In this document: in pieces, positions 27,836 to 37,247 of the stretch
How positions within the stretch are numbered: the stretch's first letter is position 1
Layout: each line of letters begins with the position of its first letter
Assembly: GCF_902859915.1 (NCBI RefSeq)
Contig: NZ_CADIKK010000002.1
Span: 62,001-126,000, forward strand
Source: Paraburkholderia ultramafica
GTDB lineage: Bacteria > Pseudomonadota > Gammaproteobacteria > Burkholderiales > Burkholderiaceae
Direction of reading: 5' to 3'
Length of the DNA: 64,000 nucleotides
The notes under the pieces: generated by a model
Told to the model about the DNA's origin: nothing
What the model saw: the letters and a program-made list of their open reading frames with translations, nothing else
The model's database searches: none
Position numbers and translations under genes: made by a program

Positions 27836-29983
27836 ATGGAACAGCAACTTTCACACGTCCAGGTACTGGGCATCGATGCCGGCGGCACGATGACCGATAC
27901 CTTCTTCGTGCGCTCGGATGGCCGCTTCGTGGTTGGTAAGGCCCAAAGCAATCCCGCAGACGAGTCGTTGGCGATTCTGGAGTCATCCAAAGACGCACTA
28001 GCGCAGTGGGCGCGCGAAGTGGACGAGGTCTATCCCGAACTGGTGACCTGCGTCTATTCCGGTACGGCGATGTTGAATCGCGTCGTTCAGCGCAAGGGCC
28101 TGGATGTCGGGCTCATTTGCAATCGCGGCTTCGAGCAGATTCATTCGATGGGGCGGGCCATCCAGAGTTATCTCGGCTACGCGCTGGAAGAGCGCATCCA
28201 CCTGAACACCCACCGCTACGATGAACCGCTTGTCCCGCTTTCGCGTACCCGGGGCGTGACGGAACGCACCGACGTTCAGGGTGAAATCGTCATCCCACTG
28301 CGCGAAAACGAAGTGCGCCAGGCGACGCGCGAGCTCGTGAATGCCGGATCGAAGGCGATTGCCATTTGTCTTCTGCAGTCGCACAAGAATGAATCGAGCG
28401 AAAAACGCGCTCGCGATGTCTGCCGCGACGAACTGAAGCAAATCGGCGTGGACATCCCGGTCTTCGCGTCGGTCGACTACTACCCGTCGCGCAAGGAAAG
28501 CCACCGCACGAATACCACCATTCTCGAAGCCTACGCGGCCGAACCGTCCCGGCAGACGCTGAAGAAGGTCAGCGACCGCTTCAGGAAGCACGGTGCCAGG
28601 TTTGATCTGCGGGTGATGGCCACGCACGGCGGGACGATCAGCTGGAAGGCCAAGGAGCTCGCACGCACCATTGTCTCCGGTCCGATCGGGGGCGTCATCG
28701 GCTCGCGGCTGCTTGGCGAAAGACTGGGCTACGAGAACATCGCGTGCAGCGATATCGGCGGCACCAGTTTCGACATGGCGCTGATCACCAAGGGCAACTT
28801 CGCGATCGCCTCCGATCCGGACATGGCTCGTCTGGTGCTGTCGCTGCCGCTGGTAGCGATGGATTCGGTGGGCGCGGGAGCGGGCAGCTTTGTGCGGCTC
28901 GATCCTTATAGCGGTTCCATCAAGCTCGGGCCCGATAGCGCGGGTTATCGCGTGGGTACATGCTGGCCGGAAAGCGGACTCGATACGGTGTCGGTGTCCG
29001 ACTGCCATGTGGTGCTGGGCTATCTCAACCCGCACAACTTCCTCGGCGGCGCGATCAAGCTCGACGTCGAACGCGCACGGCAGCACATCAAGGCCCAGAT
29101 CGCCGATCCGCTTGGCCTCTCGGTGGAAGATGCCGCTGCAGGCGTGATCGAACTGCTCGATCTCAGCCTGCACGAGTACCTGCGCGCCAACATCAGCGCG
29201 AAGGGTTACAACCCCACCGACTTCGTGTGCTTCTCGTACGGCGGGGCTGGACCGGTGCATACCTACGGCTATACGGAAGGCCTGGGCTTCAAGGACGTGA
29301 TCGTCCCTGCATGGGCAGCCGGATTCTCCGCGTTCGGCTGCGCATGCGCCGACTTCGAGTACCGCTACGACAAAAGCGTGGATATCGCGGTCGCGCCGGA
29401 CGCGCCCGACGAACAGAAAGCGGCAGCCTGCTCGGTCATCCAGGAAGCGTGGCAGGAACTGGCCGACAAGGTCGTCGAGGAGTTCGTCATCAACGGCTTC
29501 AAGCTGGAGGACATCACGCTGTTGCCCGGCTACCGGATGCAGTACATGGGACAACTGAACGACCTCGAGATTACTTCGCCGATCAGCGGCGCCGCCACTG
29601 CCGCAGACTGGAAGAAGATTACCGACGCGTTCGAGGAGACCTACTCGCGGGTGTACGCGAGTTCCGCCCGCTCACCGGAACTGGGCTTTAGCGCCACGGG
29701 CGCGATCATGCGCGGCCTTGTCGCCACGCAGAAGCCCGTGCTGCCTGAGGATCCGGAGGCGGGCGAAACGCCGCCCAAGTCCGCGTATCTCGGCAAGCGT
29801 CCGTTCTATCGCCACAAGACGTGGGTCGAAGCCGACCTCTGGCAGATGGAGTCGCTCATGGCGGGTAACCACATCGTGGGGCCAGCCATCATCGAGTCCG
29901 CCTCCACCACCTTCGTCGTGCCGGATGGTTTCGAAACCACGCTCGACAAGCACCGTCTGTTCCATCTGCAAGAAGTGAAGTAA
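27836..29983 (+). CDS. acxA: Acetone carboxylase beta subunit
   Basis: This is a 715-residue (about 78 kDa) member of the hydantoinase A/acetone carboxylase beta family. An ASKHA-type ATP-binding start, VLGIDAGGTMTDTFFV, is followed by the HyuA domain with SGPIGGVIGSRLLGERLGYEN and CSDIGGTSFDMALI, and by YGGAGPVHTYGYTEGL. In the known alpha2-beta2-gamma2 enzyme this subunit takes part in ATP-driven phosphorylation of bicarbonate and acetone, yielding acetoacetate, AMP and two phosphates. ATG 27836 follows GGAGA; an ATG ten codons upstream is also possible. It is the first gene of acxABC, expressed from the sigma-54 promoter. Confidence 0.93.
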   Translation: MEQQLSHVQVLGIDAGGTMTDTFFVRSDGRFVVGKAQSNPADESLAILESSKDALAQWAREVDEVYPELVTCVYSGTAMLNRVVQRKGLDVGLICNRGFEQIHSMGRAIQSYLGYALEERIHLNTHRYDEPLVPLSRTRGVTERTDVQGEIVIPLRENEVRQATRELVNAGSKAIAICLLQSHKNESSEKRARDVCRDELKQIGVDIPVFASVDYYPSRKESHRTNTTILEAYAAEPSRQTLKKVSDRFRKHGARFDLRVMATHGGTISWKAKELARTIVSGPIGGVIGSRLLGERLGYENIACSDIGGTSFDMALITKGNFAIASDPDMARLVLSLPLVAMDSVGAGAGSFVRLDPYSGSIKLGPDSAGYRVGTCWPESGLDTVSVSDCHVVLGYLNPHNFLGGAIKLDVERARQHIKAQIADPLGLSVEDAAAGVIELLDLSLHEYLRANISAKGYNPTDFVCFSYGGAGPVHTYGYTEGLGFKDVIVPAWAAGFSAFGCACADFEYRYDKSVDIAVAPDAPDEQKAAACSVIQEAWQELADKVVEEFVINGFKLEDITLLPGYRMQYMGQLNDLEITSPISGAATAADWKKITDAFEETYSRVYASSARSPELGFSATGAIMRGLVATQKPVLPEDPEAGETPPKSAYLGKRPFYRHKTWVEADLWQMESLMAGNHIVGPAIIESASTTFVVPDGFETTLDKHRLFHLQEVK

Positions 29984-29993
29984 GGAGACGAAA

Positions 29994-32318
29994 ATGAACC
30001 TCATGTCATCCAGGGAAGTCGGCCAGTCCGATCTGCTCGCCAACGGCAAGACCCTGAAAGCATTCCGCGCCGAGATCATGGAACGCACCAGCAAGACGGG
30101 CCATTACAACGGGCTCGCCCGGCTCGAATTGCGCGAGAAGGACCCGATCGGCTACGAGAAGCTGTTCTCCAAGATCCGCGGCGGTCTCGTGCACGCTCGC
30201 GAAACCGCCAAGAAGATCGCTGCGTCGCCGATCGTGGAGCAGGAAGGGGAACTGTGCTTCACCCTGTACAACGCGGTCGGCGACTGCGTGCTGACCTCCA
30301 CCGGCATCATCATTCACGTCGGCACGATGGGCGCCGCGATCAAGTACATGATCGAGAACAATTGGGAGGACAACCCGGGCATCAACCCGGGGGACATGTT
30401 CACCAATAACGACTGCTCTATCGGCAATGTCCATCCTTGCGACATCGCGACGATCGTGCCGATCTTCTGGGCCGACAAGCTCATCGGCTGGGTAGGCGGG
30501 GTGACGCACGTGATCGACACCGGTGCGGTGACGCCGGGCTCCATGTCGACGGGCCAGGTCCAGCGCTTCGGCGACGGCTACCAGATCACCTGCCGCAAGA
30601 CGGGCGTGAACGACCAGCCGCTGCGCGACTGGCTTCATGAAAGCCAGCGCTCGGTGCGTACGCCGAAGTACTGGATCCTGGACGAGCGCACGCGGATCGC
30701 CGGTTGCCACATGATCCGGGACATGGTGGAAGAGATCATCGCCACCGAGGGCTTTGAAGCCTACGAGAAATTCAGCTACGAGGTTATCGAAGAGGGCCGT
30801 CGCGGCTTGCAAAGCCGCATCAAGGCGATGACGCTGCCCGGCAAGTACCGCAAGGTAGCCTTTGTCGATGTGCCCTATGCGCACGAGGATATCCAGACGC
30901 CTTCGGCCTTTGCCAAGATCGACACCATCATGCACTCGCCGGTGGAAATGACGATCCGGCCCGACGCTACATGGCGACTGGATTTCGAAGGCGCGAGCCG
31001 CTGGGGATGGCACACCTATAACGCGCACCACGTGGCGTTCACAAGTGGCATCTGGGTCATGATGACCCAGACCCTGGTGCCGACCCAGCGCATCAACGAC
31101 GGCGCCTACTTCGGCACGGAGTTCCGTCTGCCCAAGGGCACGTGGATGAATCCGGACGATCGCCGCACCGGGCACGCCTATGCCTGGCACTTCCTGGTAT
31201 CGGGGTGGAGTGCCATGTGGCGGGGGCTCGGCCAGGCGTACTTCAGCCGTGGCTATCTGGAAGAAGTCAACGCCGGCAACGCCAACACATCGAACTGGCT
31301 GCAAGGCGGCGGCATCAACCAGGACGGCGAGGTGCACGCGGTCAACAGCTTCGAGGCCTCGTCGTGTGGCACGGGCGCCGGCGCCATCAAGGACGGTCTC
31401 AATCATGCGGCCGCGATCTGGAACCCCGAAGGCGACATGGGCGACATCGAGATCTGGGAGATGGCCGAACCGTTGCTCTATCTCGGGCGCAACGTCAAAG
31501 CCAATTCCGGCGGCTATGGCAAGTACCGCGGCGGGTGTGGTTTCGAAACCCTGCGCATGGTCTGGAAAGCCCAGGACTGGACCATGTTCTTCATGGGCAA
31601 TGGCTACATGAACAGCGACTGGGGCTTCATGGGCGGCTATCCGTCGGCCACCGGCTACCGGTTCGAAGCGCACCAGACGGGCCTCAAAGCGCGCATCGCG
31701 CAGGGACTCTCGCTGCCGCTCGGCGGCGACACGAATCCCGACGCACCGGACTACGAGCGGCACATCGATGCGACTTCCAAGGTCAAGCGCGACAAGCAAT
31801 GCATGACGACCGAGGATTGCTACGAAAACCACGACCTGTACCTCAATTACCTGCGCGGCGGTCCGGGCTTTGGTGATCCGCTCGATCGGGAAACAGAAGC
31901 CATTGCAAAGGATCTCAACAACGGATTTCTGCTTCCGGAGTTTGCCGAGAAGGTCTATGGCGCGGTGTTGGCGCAGGACACAACGGGGATCTGGACGGTC
32001 GATGCGCAACAGACCCTGAAGCGCCGTGGCGAATTCCGCAAGGAGCGGCTTGCCCGCTCGTTGCCGACGCGCGAATGGATGAAGGAAGAGCGTGAACGGG
32101 TCCTCACCAAACATGCGTCGCGCCCCGTGCGTCACATGTTTGCAACCAGCTTCGGGTTGTCGCAGAAATTCCTCGACGACTTCCGGAAGTTCTGGGAGCT
32201 GCCTGCCGACTGGAACATGACCGAGGCAGAACTGGACGTGCCGTCCTACGGCTCGAAGTACAGGATGGATCTCTCGTTGCTGCCCGACGTGACCACCGTG
32301 GTTCAGGTCGAAGAGTAA
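29994..32318 (+). CDS. acxB: Acetone carboxylase alpha subunit
   Basis: The 774-residue (about 86 kDa) protein belongs to the hydantoinase B/acetone carboxylase alpha family. Recognisable stretches are EGELCFTLYNAVGDCVLTST, MFTNNDCSIGNVHPCDIATI (the region of the Mn-binding residues in the known enzyme), GGVTHVIDTGAVTPGSMSTG and YRGGCGFETLRMV. The length agrees with the 85-kDa subunit of Xanthobacter acetone carboxylase. It is 10 bp after acxA with AGGAGA before ATG 29994. It carries the active-site manganese that joins acetone and carbonate in the cytoplasmic complex. Confidence 0.94.
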   Translation: MNLMSSREVGQSDLLANGKTLKAFRAEIMERTSKTGHYNGLARLELREKDPIGYEKLFSKIRGGLVHARETAKKIAASPIVEQEGELCFTLYNAVGDCVLTSTGIIIHVGTMGAAIKYMIENNWEDNPGINPGDMFTNNDCSIGNVHPCDIATIVPIFWADKLIGWVGGVTHVIDTGAVTPGSMSTGQVQRFGDGYQITCRKTGVNDQPLRDWLHESQRSVRTPKYWILDERTRIAGCHMIRDMVEEIIATEGFEAYEKFSYEVIEEGRRGLQSRIKAMTLPGKYRKVAFVDVPYAHEDIQTPSAFAKIDTIMHSPVEMTIRPDATWRLDFEGASRWGWHTYNAHHVAFTSGIWVMMTQTLVPTQRINDGAYFGTEFRLPKGTWMNPDDRRTGHAYAWHFLVSGWSAMWRGLGQAYFSRGYLEEVNAGNANTSNWLQGGGINQDGEVHAVNSFEASSCGTGAGAIKDGLNHAAAIWNPEGDMGDIEIWEMAEPLLYLGRNVKANSGGYGKYRGGCGFETLRMVWKAQDWTMFFMGNGYMNSDWGFMGGYPSATGYRFEAHQTGLKARIAQGLSLPLGGDTNPDAPDYERHIDATSKVKRDKQCMTTEDCYENHDLYLNYLRGGPGFGDPLDRETEAIAKDLNNGFLLPEFAEKVYGAVLAQDTTGIWTVDAQQTLKRRGEFRKERLARSLPTREWMKEERERVLTKHASRPVRHMFATSFGLSQKFLDDFRKFWELPADWNMTEAELDVPSYGSKYRMDLSLLPDVTTVVQVEE

Positions 32319-32355
32319 TCGGTCCCGATATCGAAGCGAATCAAGGAGTAGCGAA

Positions 32356-32862
32356 ATGTCTGCTTACACGAAAGAACAGGTCGGCAATCTGGTCGATGGA
32401 CGACTCGACTGGGATACGACCGTACGCATGTTGTCCATGCCGAAGGATCATGAGCGCTTTAGTCAGTATCTCGAAGTGTTGCAGGGAAAAGTCTCGTGGC
32501 CCGACAAGATTGTCTTGCCGCTAGGACCGCACCTGCATATCGTGCAGGCCGCGAAAAGCAAACACTGGCTGGTCAAATGCGACTGCGGCCATGAGTTCTG
32601 CGACTACCGCGAAAACTGGAAACTGTCTGCCAACGTCTATGTGCGCGACACAGAGGAGGCCATGCTCGAAGTCTATCCGCAACTCATGGCGCCCGACACC
32701 CAGTGGCAGGTCTACCGCGAGTACTACTGTCCGAGTTGCGGAACCATGCACGACGTCGAAGCACCGACGCCGTGGTATCCGGTGATTCACGATTTCGAGC
32801 CGGACATTGAGGCGTTCTACAAGGACTGGCTGCAGTTGCCGGTTCCCGAGCGCGCTGACTAG
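32356..32862 (+). CDS. acxC: Acetone carboxylase gamma subunit
   Basis: This is a 168-residue (about 20 kDa) protein matching the small third subunit, which distinguishes true acetone carboxylase from hydantoinases and acetophenone carboxylases. Two cysteine pairs, CDCGHEFC and CPSCG, form a likely zinc site, in line with zinc reported for this enzyme. It starts 37 bp after acxB behind AAGGAG. With acxA and acxB it gives the complete alpha-beta-gamma set in the usual order A-B-C. Confidence 0.94.
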   Translation: MSAYTKEQVGNLVDGRLDWDTTVRMLSMPKDHERFSQYLEVLQGKVSWPDKIVLPLGPHLHIVQAAKSKHWLVKCDCGHEFCDYRENWKLSANVYVRDTEEAMLEVYPQLMAPDTQWQVYREYYCPSCGTMHDVEAPTPWYPVIHDFEPDIEAFYKDWLQLPVPERAD

Positions 32863-33034
32863 CGCTTGGCTCAGGGCGCAGTTGTCTCGCGCCCGGTTCT
32901 CGCAGCGGGCGGCGCCCTTCCATCGAATGGCGCCGCCGCACTGTGGCTCGCAGTGTGGCTTTCTCACAGCCCGCACGTTGTTTGATGCGCCGCAGCGAGC
33001 GGACTGCGCGCGCCTGCGAGCCGCTTATCCTGAC

Positions 33035-33051
33035 CGTTCGAAAATCGAACG
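33035..33051. promoter_or_regulatory. Candidate upstream activator site
   Basis: CGTTCGA-AAA-TCGAACG is a perfect 7-bp inverted repeat about 90 bp upstream of the sigma-54 -24 element at 33127. That distance is normal for enhancer sites of Fis-type activators. A CGTTCGAA half-site also lies upstream of the acxA promoter. Confidence 0.6.
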
Positions 33052-33125
33052 CGACCCGTGCGGCCATCGTCCGGAAATCAACCGTTCGCTGGAGCGCTGA
33101 GTTTCCTCTTCAGGTGTGCTCGCGG

Positions 33126-33141
33126 TGGCATCGATCTTGCC
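33126..33141 (+). promoter_or_regulatory. Sigma-54 promoter of the second activator gene
   Basis: TGGCATCGATCTTGCC has GG-N10-GC spacing and differs from the acxA promoter only in the spacer. It predicts a start near 33152, about 65 bp before the ATG at 33217. An activator gene with its own sigma-54 promoter implies feedback or control by its paralogue. Confidence 0.8.
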
Positions 33142-33216
33142 CTTCTTCTCGCACGAGCCGGCTGCATCCGCCATGTTGCGGTGCGGTATAAGACGGCATG
33201 AAGAAGGAGACAAGTC

Positions 33217-35241
33217 ATGGATATGCCGGATGCCACGCAGATGTTCTCGAACCCTGGCGACGAAGCGTTCGTCATGGCCGCCTGGGAGCGGTTTCTGAGC
33301 GGCGGAGAAGCACCGCATAGTGTCGTGCGGCACCTCGTTGACACGTCGTGGCAGCGCTGCCTCGATTGGCAGGTGGATCCCACGCTGGGCCATGCGCCGC
33401 CGCCGCTGGACGAACATCTACTGTATTCGTTGCAACACAGTCACCGCGATCTGGTCGAGGCGAGTGCTCCGGTGATGGCGCATGCACGCGACTTTCTTGC
33501 GCAAACCGAAACGGTCATGGCGCTTGCCGAGCCGGCCGGCACCATCCTGAATCTCGAAGGGGACCCCGCTACGATTGCTTCCGCACACGGGATTCAGCTC
33601 CTGCCCGGCGCGTCCTGGAACGAGATGATCTGCGGCACCAATGCGATCGGCACGGCGATCGAGGTCGGCCAGCCCGTGCAGATTCATTCTGCCGAACACT
33701 TCTGCGCCGGCATCAAGCGCTGGACCTGCTCAGCGAATGCGATCCGCGACCCGCGCGACGGTACGATTATCGGCGTCATCGACGTGTCCGGCCTATCCGA
33801 ATCCTACAATCGTCACAGCCTGGCGCTGGTCGTCACGGCCGCCAGCCGGATCGAGAGCCGTCTTGCTGCGCGGACTATGGAATTGCGCTATCGGCTGCTG
33901 GATCGCTGCATGAAGCGCCTCGCGATGCTGGCGTCTGACGGCGCCGTGGTGTTCGACCATGGCGGCTATCCGATCAAGGCCAATGAGCACGCTGAAGCTG
34001 CGATTGCGGCAGCCGGCGGCGATTTTTCGCTCGCCCGGCCTGGACGGATCCTGGCGCTCGCCACCGACTCCGCAGTCACCAGTGTGACATCCACGGATCT
34101 GCCTCACTGGCTCCAGCCCGAGTGGATCGAGCCGGTGATCGACGATGGCAGGCGCATCGGCAGCTTGCTGATCGTGCCGTTCGCGCAACGCCACGGTTCT
34201 GCGCGCAAGGTCAGCGGCGCATCCCGTTGCGGCGCCGCGGGTGTATCGACGGCCGGCTTCGAGCGCATCCAGGGTGAAGCGCCGGCATTGCTCGAGGCCG
34301 TGGACAAGGCCCGGCAGATCGCGCGTTCACGTGCGCCGGTGGTGTTGCTCGGCGAGACTGGCGTGGGTAAGGAACTGTTCGCCAAGGGAATCCACCACGC
34401 GAGCCAGGCGAAGGAGGGGCCTTTTATTGCGCTCAACTGCGGCGGCCTGTCACGCGAACTGCTCGCCAGCGAACTCTTCGGCTATGGCGATGGCGCCTTT
34501 ACCGGTGCGCGCCGAGGAGGCGCGCTAGGCAAGATCGAAGCAGCCAATGACGGGACCTTGTTTCTCGACGAAATCGGCGAAATGCCGGTCGATCTGCAGA
34601 CGCATTTCCTGCGTGTGCTGGAACAGGGGGAGATCTATCGGCTCGGCGAAAGCGTCCCAAGGAAGGTCACCTTTCGTCTCGTCGCGGCGACCAATCGCGA
34701 CTTGAGAAAGGAGGTCTCAGAAGGGCGTTTTCGAATGGACTTCTTCTATCGCGTCGCGGTGACCAGTATCCGCATTCCGCCGCTGCGCGACCGTCCAGGG
34801 GACATTCGCCGCCTCACGGAATATCTGGTCCAGAAGGTCGCGACGGAGCTTGGGCGGGCTTGCCCGCCGGTGGACGACGAAGTGGTTGCCGCGCTCTGTG
34901 CGTATTCATGGCCGGGGAACGTCCGGGAGCTTCAGAACGTGGTGGAAAGCATGCTTCTCACGGCAGGCTCAGGGAGTCTTACGCTCGCTGATCTGCCACC
35001 GGAGTTGCGCGCGAGCGATGAGCCGAGCCGCGCCGGATGCGACGAACTTTTGTCCCGCGACGGCCGGGGCAGCATGGAAGCGTCGGAGCTGGGGGCGATC
35101 CGCAGCGCGATCGCCCTCTCTCGCGGCAACCTGACCTCCGCCGCCAGGCACCTGGGTATTGCAAAGAGTACGCTGTACCAGAAGCTCAGGAAATACGGCC
35201 TGGATCGAACGCTGGTTGAAATCCGGGACCAGGGCCGTTAG
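33217..35241 (+). CDS. Sigma-54-dependent activator, AcoR/AcxR type (second copy)
   Basis: This is a 674-residue paralogue of the activator at 25506-27533, with the same plan. It has VMAAWERFLSGGE and DTSWQRCLD at the N-terminus, the GAF stretch CGTNAIGTAIEVGQPVQIHS then HFCAGIKRWTCSAN, a more diverged central segment, Walker A GETGVGKE, GAFTGA, LFLDEIGEMP, and the Fis helix-turn-helix GNLTSAARHLGIAKSTLYQKL. All motifs needed for activity are present. ATG 33217 has GGAGA upstream. It lies after acxC behind its own sigma-54 promoter. The diverged sensor half suggests a different or broader ligand. Confidence 0.9.
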   Translation: MDMPDATQMFSNPGDEAFVMAAWERFLSGGEAPHSVVRHLVDTSWQRCLDWQVDPTLGHAPPPLDEHLLYSLQHSHRDLVEASAPVMAHARDFLAQTETVMALAEPAGTILNLEGDPATIASAHGIQLLPGASWNEMICGTNAIGTAIEVGQPVQIHSAEHFCAGIKRWTCSANAIRDPRDGTIIGVIDVSGLSESYNRHSLALVVTAASRIESRLAARTMELRYRLLDRCMKRLAMLASDGAVVFDHGGYPIKANEHAEAAIAAAGGDFSLARPGRILALATDSAVTSVTSTDLPHWLQPEWIEPVIDDGRRIGSLLIVPFAQRHGSARKVSGASRCGAAGVSTAGFERIQGEAPALLEAVDKARQIARSRAPVVLLGETGVGKELFAKGIHHASQAKEGPFIALNCGGLSRELLASELFGYGDGAFTGARRGGALGKIEAANDGTLFLDEIGEMPVDLQTHFLRVLEQGEIYRLGESVPRKVTFRLVAATNRDLRKEVSEGRFRMDFFYRVAVTSIRIPPLRDRPGDIRRLTEYLVQKVATELGRACPPVDDEVVAALCAYSWPGNVRELQNVVESMLLTAGSGSLTLADLPPELRASDEPSRAGCDELLSRDGRGSMEASELGAIRSAIALSRGNLTSAARHLGIAKSTLYQKLRKYGLDRTLVEIRDQGR

Positions 35242-35521
35242 GAGATTCGGCGACTGAAGCTAACTGGCGGACATTGAAGCCGCCATCGATGATGCCGAAC
35301 GTAATGACCGCACTTTGCGCGCGCCGCAGAAACCGCTGCCAGCCGTCCTGCGCTCGCACTCACAGCACAACCCACTGGCGCAATACGGGCGAGCACTTGG
35401 GCGCCTGTTTCTGCTCCGTATGCTCGCCAGGACGGAAGTAGGACCGGTTATACGCTTTAATCGGGCGCGGCATGGTTCTATTTTCAAGGAGAGATGTCAG
35501 CGACCACACTGGTGTCGACGC

Positions 35522-36814
35522 TTAATCGACGGTGAAATCAGCAGGCACCTGTGGTTCTTTGGCGTAACGGAACACATTCAGGTCGTCAAACTGGATTGCG
35601 GGCGTCCGGCCGGATATGAGGTCCGCAAGAAGCTGCGCTGAGCCGCACGACATAGTCCACCCCAGCGTGCCATGCCCGGTGTTGAGGTAGAGGTTGGGTA
35701 TTGCAGTGTGGCCGACGATTGGCGTTCCATCTGGTGTCATCGGACGCAAGCCGGTCCAGAAAGTAGCCTTCGATGTATCGCCACCGCCAGGAAAGAGGTC
35801 GTTCACACACATCTCCAACGTGTCGCGGCGAGCCTCACGCAGACGCTTGTCGAAGCCTACGATTTCAGCCATACCGCCCACCCGGATGCGCTTGTCGAAT
35901 CGTGTGATGGCAATCTTGTAGGTCTCGTCGAGAACGGTTGATACCGGCGCGCGTGCTTCATCGGCGATAGGAGCAGTGATGGAATACCCTTTGAGCGGAT
36001 AGACCGGAATCTTGACGAGACCGGACAGGAAGTTCGTCGAGTAGGAGCCGAATGCGACGACGAACACATCGGCATGGATCAGTTTTGCGCCATGACGCAC
36101 GCCGACGACTTTGCCGCCCTCAACGAGAAGACCGTCCACCTGCGTGTTGTAGCGGAACGTCACGCCGGCTTCCTCGGCCAACGCGGCGAGTCGAGTAGTG
36201 AACAACTGGCAGTCGCCGGTCTCATCGCCCGGTAAGCGCAGTCCGCCGGTCAGCTTGTGCGCGGTCGCAGCAAGTGCGGGCTCTGCCCGAGCAAGCTGGT
36301 CTCTGGTCAGCAACTCGTACGGGACATTCGCTTCCTTCAGAACAGCGATGTCCTTGGCTGCACCATCAAACTGCTGCTGCGTCCGAAACACCTGCAGGGT
36401 GCCGCCCGTCCGCCCCTCGTACTGAATGCCGGTTTCGGCCCGGAGCACCTTCAGGCAGTCGCGGCTGTATTGCGCGAGTCGAACCATACGGTTCTTGTTG
36501 ATCGCATAGCGCTCCGCCGTGCAGTTTTGCAGCATCTGCCACATCCACTGAAGCTGGAACTGCTTGTCTGCGTCGTCCGGTCTGATAGCAAGTGGGGCGT
36601 GCTTCTGGAACATCCACTTCACTGCCTTGAGCGGAACGCCCGGCGCCGCCCACGGCGCAGCGTAGCCCGGCGAAATTTGCCCCGCGTTTGCGAAGCTGGT
36701 TTCCAGCGCGGGGCCTTGCTCCCGGTCGATGACCACGACGTCATGGCCGGCGCGAGCAAGGTAATACGCGCTTGTCACCCCAACGACCCCACTGCCCAGA
36801 ACAACGACTCGCAT
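35522..36814 (-). CDS. dadA: D-amino acid dehydrogenase small subunit
   Basis: This is a 430-residue FAD flavoprotein. It has the Rossmann start [23 protein letters not shown], then [20 protein letters not shown], characteristic of DadA, and the C-terminal FAD-contacting [19 protein letters not shown]. It oxidises D-amino acids (in enteric bacteria mainly D-alanine) to keto acids and feeds electrons to the membrane quinone pool. Length is normal (432 in E. coli). No alanine racemase (dadX) or Lrp-type regulator gene is adjacent, so it may be a secondary copy serving other D-amino acids. Confidence 0.92.
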   Translation of the reverse strand: MRVVVLGSGVVGVTSAYYLARAGHDVVVIDREQGPALETSFANAGQISPGYAAPWAAPGVPLKAVKWMFQKHAPLAIRPDDADKQFQLQWMWQMLQNCTAERYAINKNRMVRLAQYSRDCLKVLRAETGIQYEGRTGGTLQVFRTQQQFDGAAKDIAVLKEANVPYELLTRDQLARAEPALAATAHKLTGGLRLPGDETGDCQLFTTRLAALAEEAGVTFRYNTQVDGLLVEGGKVVGVRHGAKLIHADVFVVAFGSYSTNFLSGLVKIPVYPLKGYSITAPIADEARAPVSTVLDETYKIAITRFDKRIRVGGMAEIVGFDKRLREARRDTLEMCVNDLFPGGGDTSKATFWTGLRPMTPDGTPIVGHTAIPNLYLNTGHGTLGWTMSCGSAQLLADLISGRTPAIQFDDLNVFRYAKEPQVPADFTVD

Positions 36815-37247
36815 GTCAATCGACCCCGACGTCAGGAAAAAGAATTAAGCAGGTAGAAAATTCTGCCGAACCGCGTGATATTCAGTGGATTGTTGGATGC
36901 TAATTAAACTTAGGCAGTTTGGGATATTGTTTATCCGGGTTTTTTGGTTGAAAGAACTAGATGTGCCACTGCGACGCCATCGAAAGGCGAGGTTCTCGGG
37001 CTTACCCGTGTTGCGGCATCCGGACCCGCCGTATAGCAGTCGTTAGCGCATCCAGTGCCTTCGCTTCGTTTTCGGCAGCGATCCGGCAGGTCGCGGCGTG
37101 CTGACCGGACACGATGAAGGCTGCCTGACTGAGTAGCCGCCGGTGGTCGGCGGCCCCGCTAGCGGAAACCATGAGGCCCATGACGGCCTTCCGCGCAGAT
37201 ACGTCCACCGTGTCGACGCCGATTCGGTCTCTCGCTGCGATGAGAGA
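36815..37247. other. Region upstream of dadA
   Basis: The dadA-proximal part (36840-36960) is AT-rich and likely carries its promoter. The distal part contains a possible leftward small reading frame at 37002-37208, listed separately. No other feature is seen. Confidence 0.4.
37002..37208 (-). CDS. Possible small hypothetical protein (68 aa)
   Basis: This is a 68-codon frame on the minus strand (VDVSARKAVMGLMVSASGAA, later SGQHAATCRIAAENEAKALD). It lies 39 bp after the histidine-kinase stop on the same strand. Composition is plausible for a short helical protein, but I recognise no family and no good ribosome-binding site for its GTG start. It may not be a gene. Confidence 0.3.
   Translation of the reverse strand: MDVSARKAVMGLMVSASGAADHRRLLSQAAFIVSGQHAATCRIAAENEAKALDALTTAIRRVRMPQHG

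Larger units (their letters stand above)
32863..33216. other. Intergenic control region of the second activator gene
   Basis: This 354-bp region between acxC and the second activator gene holds a perfect palindrome (33035-33051) and a sigma-54 promoter (33126-33141). No gene and no clear acxC terminator were found, so read-through from acxC into the activator gene is possible too. Confidence 0.5.

Noticed and set aside
27998..29554. A 518-codon open frame antisense to acxA
   Set aside because: Same reason: no motifs, composition of a shadow frame, and the sense gene is unmistakable.
30006..32135. A 709-codon open frame antisense to acxB
   Set aside because: It is Arg/His/Asp-rich without any family motif and mirrors the third-position GC bias of acxB. 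It is a typical antisense shadow.
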